The notes: a model not told the origin generated them from the sequence alone. Shown: positions 53,674 through 63,273, counted from the stretch's first letter. The stretch: DNA of 64,000 nucleotides from Polaribacter batillariae (GCF_017498485.1 NZ_CP071795.1:1550001-1614000); one strand, 5' to 3'. A program made the numbers and translations.

Positions 53674-54570
53674 TTAATCGGAAGTTAACTCTGTAAATAA
53701 ACTTTCTAATGTTTTGTTTTTTGAACTTAATTCAAGAATTTTTAAGCTATTTTCTTGTGCAAAATCAAATATTTTAGAACGCATATCTTCATCAGAATTA
53801 AAGGTAAGTTGCCAAGTATTTTTACCGATATTTATGGATGAAACTAAATTTTCTAATTGATTGATTAAAACCTTATCAACCTTTGTATTAAAAATAACTT
53901 TTATGATTTGTTGCTGGTTCTTTTGAAGTTCAGCTATCTTTTTATCTATAATGAGTTCTCCTTTTTTTATAATGATTACTCGATCGCAAACGGCTTCTAC
54001 TTCTTGCATAATATGTGTAGAAAACAATACGGTTTTGTCTTTTCCTAATTCTTTAATTAATGCTCTAATTTCTATTAACTGATTTGGATCTAAACCTGTT
54101 GTAGGCTCATCTAAAATTAAAATATTGGGATTGTGTAAAATAGCTGCCGCCAAACCCACTCTTTGTTGATATCCTTTAGAAAGTTGATTTATTTTCTTAT
54201 GAGCTTCTGCAATTAAACCCACTTTTTCGATACAAGTTTCTATTTGGTTTTTATCGACCTGAAATATTGATGCCAGAAACTGTAAATATTCACGCACATA
54301 CATATCTAAATACAAAGGATTGTGTTCTGGTAAATAGCCAATTGTTTTTTGGGCTTCTAATGGGTTTTCTAAAACATTTATTTCATCAACATAAACTTTA
54401 CCTTCATTGGGTTTTATAAAACCGGTTAAGATTTTCATCATGGTAGATTTCCCTGCTCCATTGGGTCCTAAAAAACCAATAATTTGTCCTTTTTCAGCAG
54501 AAAACGAAATAGTATTAAGGGCTTTTTGAGTTTTATAAATTTTGGAAACAGAAGAAACTTTTATAGACAT
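53674..54570 (-). CDS. gldA: Gliding motility ABC transporter ATPase GldA
   Basis: 298 residues. Walker A GPNGAGKST (35-43), signature LSKGYQQRVGLAAAI, Walker B ILILDEPTTGLDP and switch H in FSTHIMQEVEAVCDR. The sequence IGYLPEHNPLYLDMYVREYL matches GldA of the gliding-associated GldA-GldF-GldG transporter. gldF and gldG are not adjacent, as usual in Flavobacteria. It follows the multi-pass membrane protein gene (52-base gap) on the same strand. ATG at 54570. Confidence 0.92.
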   Translation of the reverse strand: MSIKVSSVSKIYKTQKALNTISFSAEKGQIIGFLGPNGAGKSTMMKILTGFIKPNEGKVYVDEINVLENPLEAQKTIGYLPEHNPLYLDMYVREYLQFLASIFQVDKNQIETCIEKVGLIAEAHKKINQLSKGYQQRVGLAAAILHNPNILILDEPTTGLDPNQLIEIRALIKELGKDKTVLFSTHIMQEVEAVCDRVIIIKKGELIIDKKIAELQKNQQQIIKVIFNTKVDKVLINQLENLVSSINIGKNTWQLTFNSDEDMRSKIFDFAQENSLKILELSSKNKTLESLFTELTSD

Positions 54571-54622
54571 ATAACAAATTTAGTTTGAACAATCTTTAAA
54601 ACGAATTTATCTTAATTTTAGT

Positions 54623-55384
54623 TTAATCAATCGTATTTGTTCTAATTTTTCGAATATTTTTCATTCGAGACCAAGTAATCTTGTGTCTTTGCTTATAAAA
54701 CCATAAGGTTCCTAAATCTAAAAGAAAATAAAAAAAACTAATGCCACTTGGTGGATTGTAACTGGGCAAAAAATCGAAAACTCCCCAAGCTGTATTGGGC
54801 CACCACCAACATTTGTAAGTGGTTCCAACAATTTCTAAATAAGCTACTGTAACGTACATTGCTAAATAAAAGAGACGTTCTCTCGGTTTTTTTCTTAAAA
54901 TTAAAAGCGTTGCCATGGTCATTACAAATCCAAAAACATCGTTTTTAAAAATTAAAAAAACAGTCGCATAAATAAAAATAAAAATAGTAAGAAACCTTTC
55001 TATTTGAATTTTGTTTTTAATTATTGATGATGCCTTAGAAAAATACAAAACTGCTACATAAACAATGGCATGTCCTGGAGGTACATAATGTGGTACATTA
55101 CCCAATCTATAAGTGTACATGCCTAATAAAATAGAGAAAAGATATTCGCCAAAAGTTGCAATAATTACAGCAGCAATCATTTGTTCTTTTACTCTCTTGT
55201 TTACTTGCCAGAAGACAATTCCAAAACCAATAAACATACTAATATTGGCAAATAGTTGTGCATTATTTGTTTGCGAAACCATATAAAAGCTATCTAAAAA
55301 CAGCCCAAAACCTATAAATAAGAATAAGGCTCCTAAACTTTTAGTCGTTGCAAAATAGGGCGATTTTGATGCAAGTAAACTCAT
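54623..55384 (-). CDS. Multi-pass inner-membrane protein of unknown function
   Basis: 253 residues from ATG 55384 (MSLLASKSPYFATTKS). A longer frame from 55435 would start inside the upstream terminator hairpin and is rejected. About seven hydrophobic segments are visible, with polar conserved-looking patches VPHYVPPGHAIVYVAVLYFS and YKCWWWPNTAWGVFDFLPSY. No family is recognised. It shares strand and close spacing with gldA, but this does not establish a link to motility. Confidence 0.75.
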   Translation of the reverse strand: MSLLASKSPYFATTKSLGALFLFIGFGLFLDSFYMVSQTNNAQLFANISMFIGFGIVFWQVNKRVKEQMIAAVIIATFGEYLFSILLGMYTYRLGNVPHYVPPGHAIVYVAVLYFSKASSIIKNKIQIERFLTIFIFIYATVFLIFKNDVFGFVMTMATLLILRKKPRERLFYLAMYVTVAYLEIVGTTYKCWWWPNTAWGVFDFLPSYNPPSGISFFYFLLDLGTLWFYKQRHKITWSRMKNIRKIRTNTID

Positions 55385-55408
55385 GGGGCAAAAATAGAGA
55401 AAGTAAAC

Positions 55409-55440
55409 AAAAAATGGCTCGATAAATTGAGCCATTTTTT
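55409..55440 (-). terminator. Terminator after the outer-membrane protein operon
   Basis: AATGGCTC (55413-55420) pairs with GAGCCATT (55429-55436), with A/T runs on both sides; lies 22 bases after the 55462 stop on the minus strand. Confidence 0.85.
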
Positions 55441-55461
55441 AATTTGTATTTTGTTTTCAAC

Positions 55462-58212
55462 TTACAATTGATATCTTACTCTAAAGCTTACAAATCTTGG
55501 TAAAATAAATCTTTCGTTTACTGTAAATGAAAAAAGACCTTGGTTTACAGAAGTTTCTGAACCTGTACCTAATAAGTTATTCCCTACCAATTCATATTCC
55601 CATTTTGCATCTTTGTCTTTTCTGTAGGCTAATTTTGCATTCCAAATATTAAATGAACTTTGCTTGCTTCCTCCTTGTCTTACTTCGTTAAAAGTAAAAT
55701 CTGAAGTTAGTGTTACAGAATCCCAAATATAAGCATCGAAATCTATAGAAGGTGCATGTGTTACAGATTTTACAACTGCTGGTCTTGCAGTATTGTCTTG
55801 ATCTGAAAAATTAACTCTATAACGTAAAGTAACGTTTGGTGCTTTTCTAAAATTAGTACCTATTCTTGCATTTAGCCCTCTATTTAAGCTCTCGTTCGTG
55901 TTCTCTAAAGTATTAATAAATTGGTAAGTTTTACTGAATGAATAATTAGCTCCAATAGAAGTTTGAATTTTACCAAATCGTTTTCCTGCATTGGCAAAAG
56001 CAAAAATACTTTCGTTATCGAAGGGTGAATTTAAATTTGTAGAACTTGAAACTACAGAACCTGGCTCGAAAATTGTGTTTCTATTTACCTGATTTGCAGT
56101 TTTATTATAACTTACTCTTGCAAATACGTTTGTATTGTTAAATAAATTAAAACTTCTGTAAAAAAGTGATGCATTATGTCTGCTTGCATTTACTAAATTT
56201 GCGTTGCCTGCAAAGAAAGAATTGTAATTATTTGCTACAATACCTCTTGCGATTTGATTCACATCTGTAAAATTTATCTCTTTTTTGTACGTAAAAGTTA
56301 AACTTTCGCTTCTTTTAAATTGTGCAATTGCTTCAAACTCTGGTAATACTTCTAGAAATTTATCTTTGAAATATTCTGTACCATATTGTGTATTGTTCGA
56401 ATTATAAGAATGTACAGTAACTCCTGGAGTAATTGTAAAAATACCTGCTTTTAAACGATATCTAACTCCTGCATAAATATCTGTAAAGTTATATTCTGTA
56501 TCGTTTGTGGTTTGTGGATCTGGAATGCCGTTGATTGTTGGATTTGGAGTAAACTCATTTCCATTATCTAAAATTTGGAAAAACCTAGAATTAAAATTTT
56601 GCTTGCTTAAAATAGTTCCAGCTACAAAGTTTAAATTACTTTTTGAGTTTAAGATATGGTAATAATCTAATTTTGCATCTAGTTGGTTTGATTTTACTTT
56701 TCTATCTTGTTCTAAATTATAGAATAAATTAGATCTATCTAAGCCTAAACTCTCTGCTGCATCATCAAAACCATCGTTATCAGCGTCATCGTTGTTATTA
56801 GGATCATTTTCCAATGAAGCTACATAAAAAGGATCTTCGTCTTGTAATAAATGTTTTACTTCTAAAGCGAAAATATTATTTTCGTTTGCAGTGTAGAAGT
56901 AACTAAAATCTTGGTTTATCGTATAAGGTGTCGCTCTTTCTCTTTCTGTAATATCACTTAAAACACGAGAGTCTGCACTTTCTGTTTTAAATTCGTTAGA
57001 AAAACGACCAGATACATTGTAATTTAATTGATTGTTTATGTTTTTCCTATAAATTGAACTAAAACGAAACAACCCAGAATTACTTGTTTGATTGGTAATA
57101 TTATCTACAAAATCGTCTGGAGTGCTAGGATCTACATAATCGATATCTCTAATATTTCTTTGTTCATTACTATTGCTAGAAAAAATTAAAAACCCACTTA
57201 AGTCTAATTTTTTATTCGGCGAATAACTAAGGTTTAAAGCAGATAATTTCGTGTTTATTTTATTCGCATTTCTTCCACCCGCGGTTAAAAAACCAATTCC
57301 TGCACTTGCAATGCTAATGTTTGTTCCATTAGAGGGGCTTTGGCTTCTAAAGTTAGACCCGAAACTTCTTAAATCGCTTCTATTTAAAACAACGTCTCCT
57401 AAGTTGTTTATGTCTCCAATTACATTTACGGTATATTTTGGAGAATAGTAAAACAATTTGGGTTGAAATAAATACAAGGTTTCGTCTGGTGCACTACCAG
57501 CTCCAGCAGTAACATCTCCAAACCAAAAGTTCTTTTTACCTTCTTTTAATTTAATATTAATTGCCACTCGATCTTGGTTGTTTTGTACGCCTCTTAGCTG
57601 ATTTACATCTCCGTAGTTTCTTAAAACTTGAATTTTATCTACAGCATTCGAAGGTATGTTTTTTGAAGCTAATTTGGTATCTCCACTAAAAAACTCTTTT
57701 CCATCTACTGTAATTTTTTCTACAACCTTGCCTTCTACTTCTATTTGACCCGCGTCATTAATTTCTACCCCTGGTAATTTTTCTAGAACGTCTTCTAATT
57801 TTCTTTCGGAACCGTTTTTAAAAGAATCTGCATTGTAAACAATGGTATCTCCTTTAATGGTTACTGGCATTTTAGAAACGATGGTAATTTCATCTAAAGA
57901 ATTATCTTCAAACAGTGTAATATTTTTTACAAGATTTTCAGTTTTTGTGGTTATCTCAAATTCAGATGTTTTCATTCCAATGTAACTTATTTTTACATCG
58001 AATGTGCTGTTTTTGTCTAAATCTAATTTATAATTTCCTTTGGCATCTGTAAAACCGTAAGAAGCCATTTTTTTGGTTGTTTTATTAATCGCTAAAACAT
58101 TTGCCATTTCTAAAGGTGTTCCAATACTGTCTTTAACAACTCCTGTAAGTTTTACTTGTGCAGTTGTTATAAATGAAACCATAAAAATGGCCAATAGTAG
58201 TAATTTTTTCAT
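55462..58212 (-). CDS. Outer-membrane beta-barrel protein, TonB-receptor-like (OMP_b-brl_3)
   Basis: 916 residues. Signal peptide (LLLLAIFMVSFITTAQ), carboxypeptidase-regulatory-like domain (about 20-100), plug-like segment (LEDVLEKLPGVEINDAG, VDKIQVLRNYG) and a C-terminal barrel ending in aromatic FVSFRVRYQL. A loop near residue 470 (NDPNNNDDADNDGFDDAAES) resembles thrombospondin type 3 calcium-binding repeats. It is third in an operon with two GLPGLI proteins, a frequent pairing in Flavobacteria. Substrate is unknown. Confidence 0.88.
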   Translation of the reverse strand: MKKLLLLAIFMVSFITTAQVKLTGVVKDSIGTPLEMANVLAINKTTKKMASYGFTDAKGNYKLDLDKNSTFDVKISYIGMKTSEFEITTKTENLVKNITLFEDNSLDEITIVSKMPVTIKGDTIVYNADSFKNGSERKLEDVLEKLPGVEINDAGQIEVEGKVVEKITVDGKEFFSGDTKLASKNIPSNAVDKIQVLRNYGDVNQLRGVQNNQDRVAINIKLKEGKKNFWFGDVTAGAGSAPDETLYLFQPKLFYYSPKYTVNVIGDINNLGDVVLNRSDLRSFGSNFRSQSPSNGTNISIASAGIGFLTAGGRNANKINTKLSALNLSYSPNKKLDLSGFLIFSSNSNEQRNIRDIDYVDPSTPDDFVDNITNQTSNSGLFRFSSIYRKNINNQLNYNVSGRFSNEFKTESADSRVLSDITERERATPYTINQDFSYFYTANENNIFALEVKHLLQDEDPFYVASLENDPNNNDDADNDGFDDAAESLGLDRSNLFYNLEQDRKVKSNQLDAKLDYYHILNSKSNLNFVAGTILSKQNFNSRFFQILDNGNEFTPNPTINGIPDPQTTNDTEYNFTDIYAGVRYRLKAGIFTITPGVTVHSYNSNNTQYGTEYFKDKFLEVLPEFEAIAQFKRSESLTFTYKKEINFTDVNQIARGIVANNYNSFFAGNANLVNASRHNASLFYRSFNLFNNTNVFARVSYNKTANQVNRNTIFEPGSVVSSSTNLNSPFDNESIFAFANAGKRFGKIQTSIGANYSFSKTYQFINTLENTNESLNRGLNARIGTNFRKAPNVTLRYRVNFSDQDNTARPAVVKSVTHAPSIDFDAYIWDSVTLTSDFTFNEVRQGGSKQSSFNIWNAKLAYRKDKDAKWEYELVGNNLLGTGSETSVNQGLFSFTVNERFILPRFVSFRVRYQL

Positions 58213-58296
58213 CCTGTAAATTGTGTATTTTTGGTTTGTAAATGTTTATAGCTTTTATTGTTTTGAAATTACGGTAAAAGAAATTGACAAATGGTA

Positions 58297-59160
58297 TTAG
58301 TTTCTTCTTCTTCGATTTCTATACATTTCTCTCATTTCTTCCATTTTCTTCGTAATAATTTGGTTGTACTCTTCTCTAGTTACTTCTGTTCCTTTACTAG
58401 GTGCTTCTATTGTTACTTTATCTTCTGGATTTATAACAATTTCGGTACATAATATTGTAGTTCTTCCGGAGTTTAATTCTAAAATTAAACCAGGCAACCC
58501 CCAATATTCGCCAGGACCATTACTAATTGGAATTTGTGGAGTGTACCATGCTGTAACTGTAATTTGTTTTGGCATTTCTATTTCATCAGAAATTTTTACA
58601 ACATTGGTTGTGTCTTTTTTTGTTTCGTCTTTCTTTTTGTTATCATCGTTATTTCTTCTTCTTCTCATGTTGGTCCAATCTGTTGGATCTACGTCTTTTG
58701 TAAGGGTTGCTTTGTAACAAACGTATTCTCCAATTTTTTTGGTTTCGCTACCTAATTCCCATTCTGGTCTTTTCATCTCATCGGAAATTAAGAACTTTTT
58801 ACCAAAAAACTCAATCGATTCTAATGCTACTAAATCTTTGGTGTTTTTATATTTTACTCCACTACCTGTCATGCTTCCCCAGCCTCTGCCTCCACCAGCA
58901 GTTGGGGCAGCTAATTTTTCGTCTTCTTTATAAATCGAGGAAGATTTATCGAATGTTAAAATAAAGGTCTTTTCGAGAAAAGATTTCATTCTTGCTGCCA
59001 TTTGCTTCTTTTGAGCTTCTGACATTTTATTAAAACGATCTCCAAACCTACTCATATCCATAGTTGTTTTAGACATGTAAGTGGCTTTTCCTTGAAAATC
59101 TTTTTGAGCAAAGGTTGTTACTGTTACTAATGCGATTAATACTGTAAATAGTGGTTTCAT
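58297..59160 (-). CDS. GLPGLI family protein
   Basis: 287 residues from ATG 59160, where a proper signal peptide begins (MKPLFTVLIALVTVTTFAQ); an upstream start at 59208 would add 16 residues ahead of it. The family motif YWGLPGLILEL is present near residue 220, with WELGSETKKIGEYVCYKAT before it. The C-terminus is basic (MYRNRRRRN). The family is exported and of unknown function. A tandem paralogue lies 118 bases upstream; the barrel protein is 84 bases downstream. Confidence 0.9.
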   Translation of the reverse strand: MKPLFTVLIALVTVTTFAQKDFQGKATYMSKTTMDMSRFGDRFNKMSEAQKKQMAARMKSFLEKTFILTFDKSSSIYKEDEKLAAPTAGGGRGWGSMTGSGVKYKNTKDLVALESIEFFGKKFLISDEMKRPEWELGSETKKIGEYVCYKATLTKDVDPTDWTNMRRRRNNDDNKKKDETKKDTTNVVKISDEIEMPKQITVTAWYTPQIPISNGPGEYWGLPGLILELNSGRTTILCTEIVINPEDKVTIEAPSKGTEVTREEYNQIITKKMEEMREMYRNRRRRN

Positions 59161-59278
59161 AATATTTTTATCTAATTTATTGGTCCAAAAATTAGTGTTA
59201 ATGGACAACTCTAAGACTTAAAAAACTCTTAATAGTTTAATTTCGCATTAGAAAAAAAATAGGCAATTGTAAAAGCTA

Positions 59279-60118
59279 TTAGCCTCCAAATTTAACATTT
59301 ACCCCATTTCCTAAATCCAAACCATTTCTACCTTTTATCTTCTCCATCATTTCATCTGTTTTTTGTTTTTGAATTTTATTAAATTTCTCTTGTGAAACTA
59401 CTTTTCCTTTTTTAGGCTTTTCTATGGTGATTTTTTCTTTTGGATTTAATATAATTTCTGTGCAAACAATTATTCTTGTTCCGTCGTTTACTTCTAAAAT
59501 TAAGCCTGGTAAGCCTTGGTAATTTGCAGGTCCGTTACTTAAAGGAATTTGAGGTGTGTACCAAGCAGTAGTTACCACTGTTTCTTTTTTAACCTCTTCT
59601 ACAGATTCTCCATCTTTAAACGTAATGTTTTTACTTTCTATTTCTTCAGAAAAAGTTGCTTTATAGCAGGTATATGTTCCAATATTTTTAGTTTCGGAAG
59701 ACAATTTCCAATCGTATTTTGGTAATTGGTCTTTTATTAAAAACCGTTTTCCTTGAATTTCTGTTTGATTGAAATAGCGATTCTCTTTTAGATTTTTAAA
59801 ATAAACATCAGATGCTCCAGGACCACCAAAAGTAATAACTCTAATATTTGCTCCTCCAATTTGCGGTTTTGGTGCATCTAGCTTTGCTTCTTCTTTATAA
59901 GTTGATACATTTTTGTCGAAATTTAAAATGTAGGTTTTTTGGTTCATTTTTTCCAAGCGTTTTCTTAGTGCTTCTTGCATTTTATCATCTACGCCTTTGG
60001 CATCTTTTATTTCGAAATTGCTTTTTTCACTCGTTTTATAAACAGCTTTTCCTTGAAAATTTTGTGCATTTAACGCAAATGCAACCATTATTGTTAGTGT
60101 TGTTAAAATTGATTTCAT
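59279..60118 (-). CDS. GLPGLI family protein, tandem paralogue
   Basis: 279 residues. Signal peptide (SILTTLTIMVAFALNAQ) and family motif YQGLPGLILEVNDG. Sequence blocks DWKLSSETKNIGTYTCYKAT and VTTAWYTPQIPLSNGP align with the neighbouring paralogue, so the pair arose by tandem duplication. First gene of the minus-strand operon, divergent from the histidine kinase gene with 119 bases between, which contain the GTTAAC repeats. ATG at 60118. Confidence 0.9.
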   Translation of the reverse strand: MKSILTTLTIMVAFALNAQNFQGKAVYKTSEKSNFEIKDAKGVDDKMQEALRKRLEKMNQKTYILNFDKNVSTYKEEAKLDAPKPQIGGANIRVITFGGPGASDVYFKNLKENRYFNQTEIQGKRFLIKDQLPKYDWKLSSETKNIGTYTCYKATFSEEIESKNITFKDGESVEEVKKETVVTTAWYTPQIPLSNGPANYQGLPGLILEVNDGTRIIVCTEIILNPKEKITIEKPKKGKVVSQEKFNKIQKQKTDEMMEKIKGRNGLDLGNGVNVKFGG

Positions 60119-60173
60119 AATTTGTTATTTTAGTTCGATGGTACAAATATCTTACACAAATACATTCTACTTA

Positions 60174-60199
60174 GTTAACGAGCGTTAACGAGTGTTAAC
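60174..60199. promoter_or_regulatory. Three GTTAAC sites at exact 10-bp spacing
   Basis: GTTAAC occurs at 60174-60179, 60184-60189 and 60194-60199, within phased repeats of GTTAACGAGC form. They lie between two divergent operons, ending 26 bases before the -7 box of the kinase gene. Direct repeats with 10-11 bp phase are typical OmpR-family regulator sites, so the adjacent regulator is the likely binder. Confidence 0.6.
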
Positions 60200-60225
60200 A
60201 GTTTATTTTTATTAAAAAAAGAAAC

Positions 60226-60233
60226 TACCTTTG
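60226..60233 (+). promoter_or_regulatory. -7 box of the histidine kinase operon
   Basis: TACCTTTG fits TAnnTTTG perfectly and ends only 4 bases before the ATG at 60238, so the transcript is probably leaderless or nearly so. Confidence 0.6.
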
Positions 60234-60237
60234 AGGC

Positions 60238-61812
60238 ATGAATACACAAAAACACAGATGGATTCTTTATTTAATTGTAATTACAATTATAGCTACAATT
60301 GCTATTCAGTTCTATTGGAATTATAAAAATTACGAAGAAAATAAGCGACAAGTTACTAATGAAATTCAATTAAGTTTAGACAATGCTATTGAAGAATATT
60401 TTTCTTCTTTAGCCAAAAGTAATTTTTTAACAATTATAGAAACAAAAGATTTTAAATTTTTAAACGATACAACGAAAACTGAAAATAATGAAAAACCAAA
60501 ATTTACCATTAATGACATAAAAATTACCTCAGATAAAAACTTTTCTAAAGAAAAGGTAGATTCTATCTTAACCTCCACAAAAGAGCTCGTATCGAAATTT
60601 AGTTTAAAGAAAGACTCTTTAATTTATAATACTGAAAAAAAGAAAACAGATTCTGTAAATTTTTTTACAAAATTTACAGATTTAAAAAATGGCTACAATA
60701 TAAAATTAGACGGTTCTAAAACAAAAATTAAATATTTTAAAGGTAAAAAAGCCGCAGACAGTTTAAAACTAATTAATAATTTAAAACCCATTTTTATTTC
60801 TTTTTTTGAACAAAAAATTCAATACAAAAAAATTGATTCGTTAATAGAAAACCAATTAAAACAAAGAGAAATAAACGTACAAACCAGTTTTCATCATCTT
60901 AAAAAAGACACTTTATTTCATCAAACGAAAGATCGTTTATTAAGCAACCATTTTAATATTGTAAAATCTAAATCTACATATGTAAAAGAAAATGAAGTTT
61001 TTGAACTGGCCTATACAAACTCTAATTTAGAAGCATTAAAAAGAAGTTCTTTTGGTATCTTTTTATCTTTTTTATTAGCAATGGCAGTAATTTCGTCGTT
61101 ATTTTATTTGTTAAAAATTATCAATCAACAAAAAGAATTGGCAAGCATAAAAAACGATTTAATTAGCAACATTACACACGAATTTAAAACCCCTATTGCC
61201 ACAGTTTCCACAGCTATCGAAGCCATCGAAAATTTTAATGTTTTAAAAGATAAAGAAAAAACAAAAAAATACCTTGCCATGTCCACAGTTCAGTTAAAAA
61301 AACTGCATCAAATGGTCGAAAAACTACTAGAAACAGCCACTTTAGATAGCGAACAATTATTATTAAAAAAAGAAACTGAAAACATTACAGAAATTGTTGA
61401 AAAATTAGTAGTTAAACATCAACTCTTATCGCCTTCTAAAAACATTTCATTCTCTACAAATTTGCAACCAGTGTATGCAAATGTAGATGTTTTTCATTTC
61501 GAAAACGCCGTTTCTAATTTAATCGACAATGCCGTAAAATATGGTGGAGATAAGATTGAAGTAACAATTAACTCTATTTTAAACACAACAGAAATTTCTG
61601 TGGCAGACAATGGAAAAGGAATTGACAAAAACCAGCAAGAGAAAATTTTCGATAAATTTTATCGCATTCCAAAAGGAAATACACACGATGTAAAAGGTTT
61701 CGGAATTGGTTTGTACTATTGTAAAAAAATTATCGAAAAACATAATGGAAGCCTACATTTATCTACCACAAAAAACAACACCATTTTTAAAATAAACTTG
61801 CCCAATGAATAA
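60238..61812 (+). CDS. Two-component sensor histidine kinase
   Basis: 524 residues. First membrane segment about 9-29, a periplasmic, lysine/serine-rich sensor region with no named domain, second membrane segment about 262-285, then HisKA with H314 in NITHEFKTPIATVS and an ATPase domain (NAVKYGGDKIEV, VADNGKGIDK, GFGIGLYYCKKI). It overlaps the response regulator by 8 bases, a cognate pair. Divergent to the GLPGLI/barrel operon, which is a probable target. Confidence 0.95.
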   Translation: MNTQKHRWILYLIVITIIATIAIQFYWNYKNYEENKRQVTNEIQLSLDNAIEEYFSSLAKSNFLTIIETKDFKFLNDTTKTENNEKPKFTINDIKITSDKNFSKEKVDSILTSTKELVSKFSLKKDSLIYNTEKKKTDSVNFFTKFTDLKNGYNIKLDGSKTKIKYFKGKKAADSLKLINNLKPIFISFFEQKIQYKKIDSLIENQLKQREINVQTSFHHLKKDTLFHQTKDRLLSNHFNIVKSKSTYVKENEVFELAYTNSNLEALKRSSFGIFLSFLLAMAVISSLFYLLKIINQQKELASIKNDLISNITHEFKTPIATVSTAIEAIENFNVLKDKEKTKKYLAMSTVQLKKLHQMVEKLLETATLDSEQLLLKKETENITEIVEKLVVKHQLLSPSKNISFSTNLQPVYANVDVFHFENAVSNLIDNAVKYGGDKIEVTINSILNTTEISVADNGKGIDKNQQEKIFDKFYRIPKGNTHDVKGFGIGLYYCKKIIEKHNGSLHLSTTKNNTIFKINLPNE

Positions 61813-62482
61813 GATAAAAGTACTCTTAGCAGAAGACGAAGCCAGTTTAGGAATGATTGTAACAGAAAGCCTAGAATCTAGAGATTTTAAGGTTTACCAC
61901 GCAATTAATGGCGAAGAAGCCATGCAAATATATCTACAAGAAAAACCAGATATTTTGGTATTAGATGTAATGATGCCTAAAAAAGATGGTTTTACTTTAG
62001 CCAAAGAAATCCGAGAAGAAAACAAACGAATTCCTATTATTTTCTTAACAGCAAAATCGCAAACAAGCGATGTTTTAGAAGGTTTTAATCACGGAGGAAA
62101 CGATTATTTAAAAAAACCCTTTTCCATAGAAGAATTAATCGTTCGAATAAAAGCCTTGTTAAATCGAGTAGAGTTAAAACAAAACATAGAAAACATTAAA
62201 ATAGGAAACTACACTTTTAATTACACCAAACAACTATTAATTTTTAACGAAGACAACACAAATCTTACCCACAGAGAAGCGCAATTACTATTTTATTTAA
62301 TTGAAAAGAAAAACGAAGTTTTAGACAGAACATTTATCTTGAATAAATTATGGGGAAATGACGATTTTTTTAATGCAAGAAGTATGGACGTTTTTATAAC
62401 AAAACTTCGTAAAAAACTAAAAAAAGACAAAAACATACAAATTATTAACGTACGCGGTTTCGGATATAAATTGCTCTGTTAA
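61805..62482 (+). CDS. OmpR-family response regulator
   Basis: 225 residues. Receiver domain (about 1-120) with phosphoacceptor D54 in VLDVMMPKKDG and K in FLTAKSQTSD; winged-helix DNA-binding domain (about 128-225; LTHREAQLLFYLIEKKNEVL, INVRGFGYKLL). Likely phosphorylated by the overlapping kinase and likely to bind the phased GTTAAC sites upstream. ATG at 61805 is inside the kinase 3' end. Confidence 0.95.
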   Translation: MNKIKVLLAEDEASLGMIVTESLESRDFKVYHAINGEEAMQIYLQEKPDILVLDVMMPKKDGFTLAKEIREENKRIPIIFLTAKSQTSDVLEGFNHGGNDYLKKPFSIEELIVRIKALLNRVELKQNIENIKIGNYTFNYTKQLLIFNEDNTNLTHREAQLLFYLIEKKNEVLDRTFILNKLWGNDDFFNARSMDVFITKLRKKLKKDKNIQIINVRGFGYKLLC

Positions 62483-62547
62483 TTCTGCTACAATTGCAAA
62501 AAATGTGTACCTTTAGCATCCCTTTTTAATCTTATATACTTTAAAAT

Positions 62548-63162
62548 ATGCACGTTGCAATTGCAGGAAACATTGGCGCAGGTAAAACTACGCTAACCAA
62601 ACTTTTAGCCAAACACTACAAATGGAAACCGCATTACGAATCTGTAGATGAAAACCCATATTTAGACGATTTTTATGGAGAAATGGAACGCTGGTCGTTT
62701 AATTTGCAAGTCTATTTTTTAAACAGTCGTTTTCGTCAAATTTTAGAACTAAGAGAAAGCGGAAACAACATTATTCAAGATCGAACCATTTACGAAGACG
62801 CACATATTTTCGCACCCAATTTACATGCAATGGGTTTAATGACCAATAGAGACTATAACAATTACAGCTCTCTATTCGAGTTGATGGAAAACTTAGTTGC
62901 CCCACCAGATTTATTAATTTATTTACGTGCAGATATTTCTACACTAGTTGGGCAAATTCACAAACGCGGTAGAGAATACGAAAACTCCATTTCTATCGAC
63001 TATTTAAGCAGATTAAACGAACGTTACGAAGCATGGATTTCTACCTACAAAAAAGGAAAATTACTAGTTATAGATGTAGATCATTTAGATTTTGTAGATA
63101 ATCAAGAAGATTTAGGATACATTATAGACAGAATCGATTCTCAAATTAACGGATTGTTTTAA
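62548..63162 (+). CDS. Deoxynucleoside kinase
   Basis: 204 residues. P-loop GNIGAGKTT (7-15), VDENPYLDDFY near residue 33, WSFNLQVYFLNSRFRQ, DRTIYEDA (the DRS/DRT-type motif), and LIYLRADISTLVGQIHKRGR as the lid. These are typical of the dNK family that phosphorylates deoxynucleosides for salvage; nucleoside preference cannot be told. A TACCTTTA -7-like box lies at 62508-62515. ATG at 62548. Confidence 0.9.
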   Translation: MHVAIAGNIGAGKTTLTKLLAKHYKWKPHYESVDENPYLDDFYGEMERWSFNLQVYFLNSRFRQILELRESGNNIIQDRTIYEDAHIFAPNLHAMGLMTNRDYNNYSSLFELMENLVAPPDLLIYLRADISTLVGQIHKRGREYENSISIDYLSRLNERYEAWISTYKKGKLLVIDVDHLDFVDNQEDLGYIIDRIDSQINGLF

Positions 63163-63194
63163 TAAAATAAAACGAATAAATTTTTATATTTTTT

Positions 63195-63273
63195 GGGCGT
63201 TCGAGCGGGCTTTCACTACTCGCTTCCCGCAAAAAAGCGGGAGAGCTCAAACAAGCCGTTCAATCCCTAACGC
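63195..63273. repeat. Structured intergenic element with nested inverted repeats
   Basis: Outer GCGTT (63197-63201) pairs with AACGC (63269-63273), GGCTT with AAGCC inside, and a central hairpin TCCCGC/GCGGGA (63225-63230 with 63237-63242). GC content is well above its surroundings. I recall similar sequences between many Flavobacterial genes, so it is probably a dispersed element. Nothing else is seen in 63163-63400. Confidence 0.55.

Noticed and set aside
55385..55435. Longer N-terminus for the membrane protein at 54623
   Set aside because: The extension starts within the terminator stem of the upstream operon; ATG 55384 leaves a normal N-terminus.
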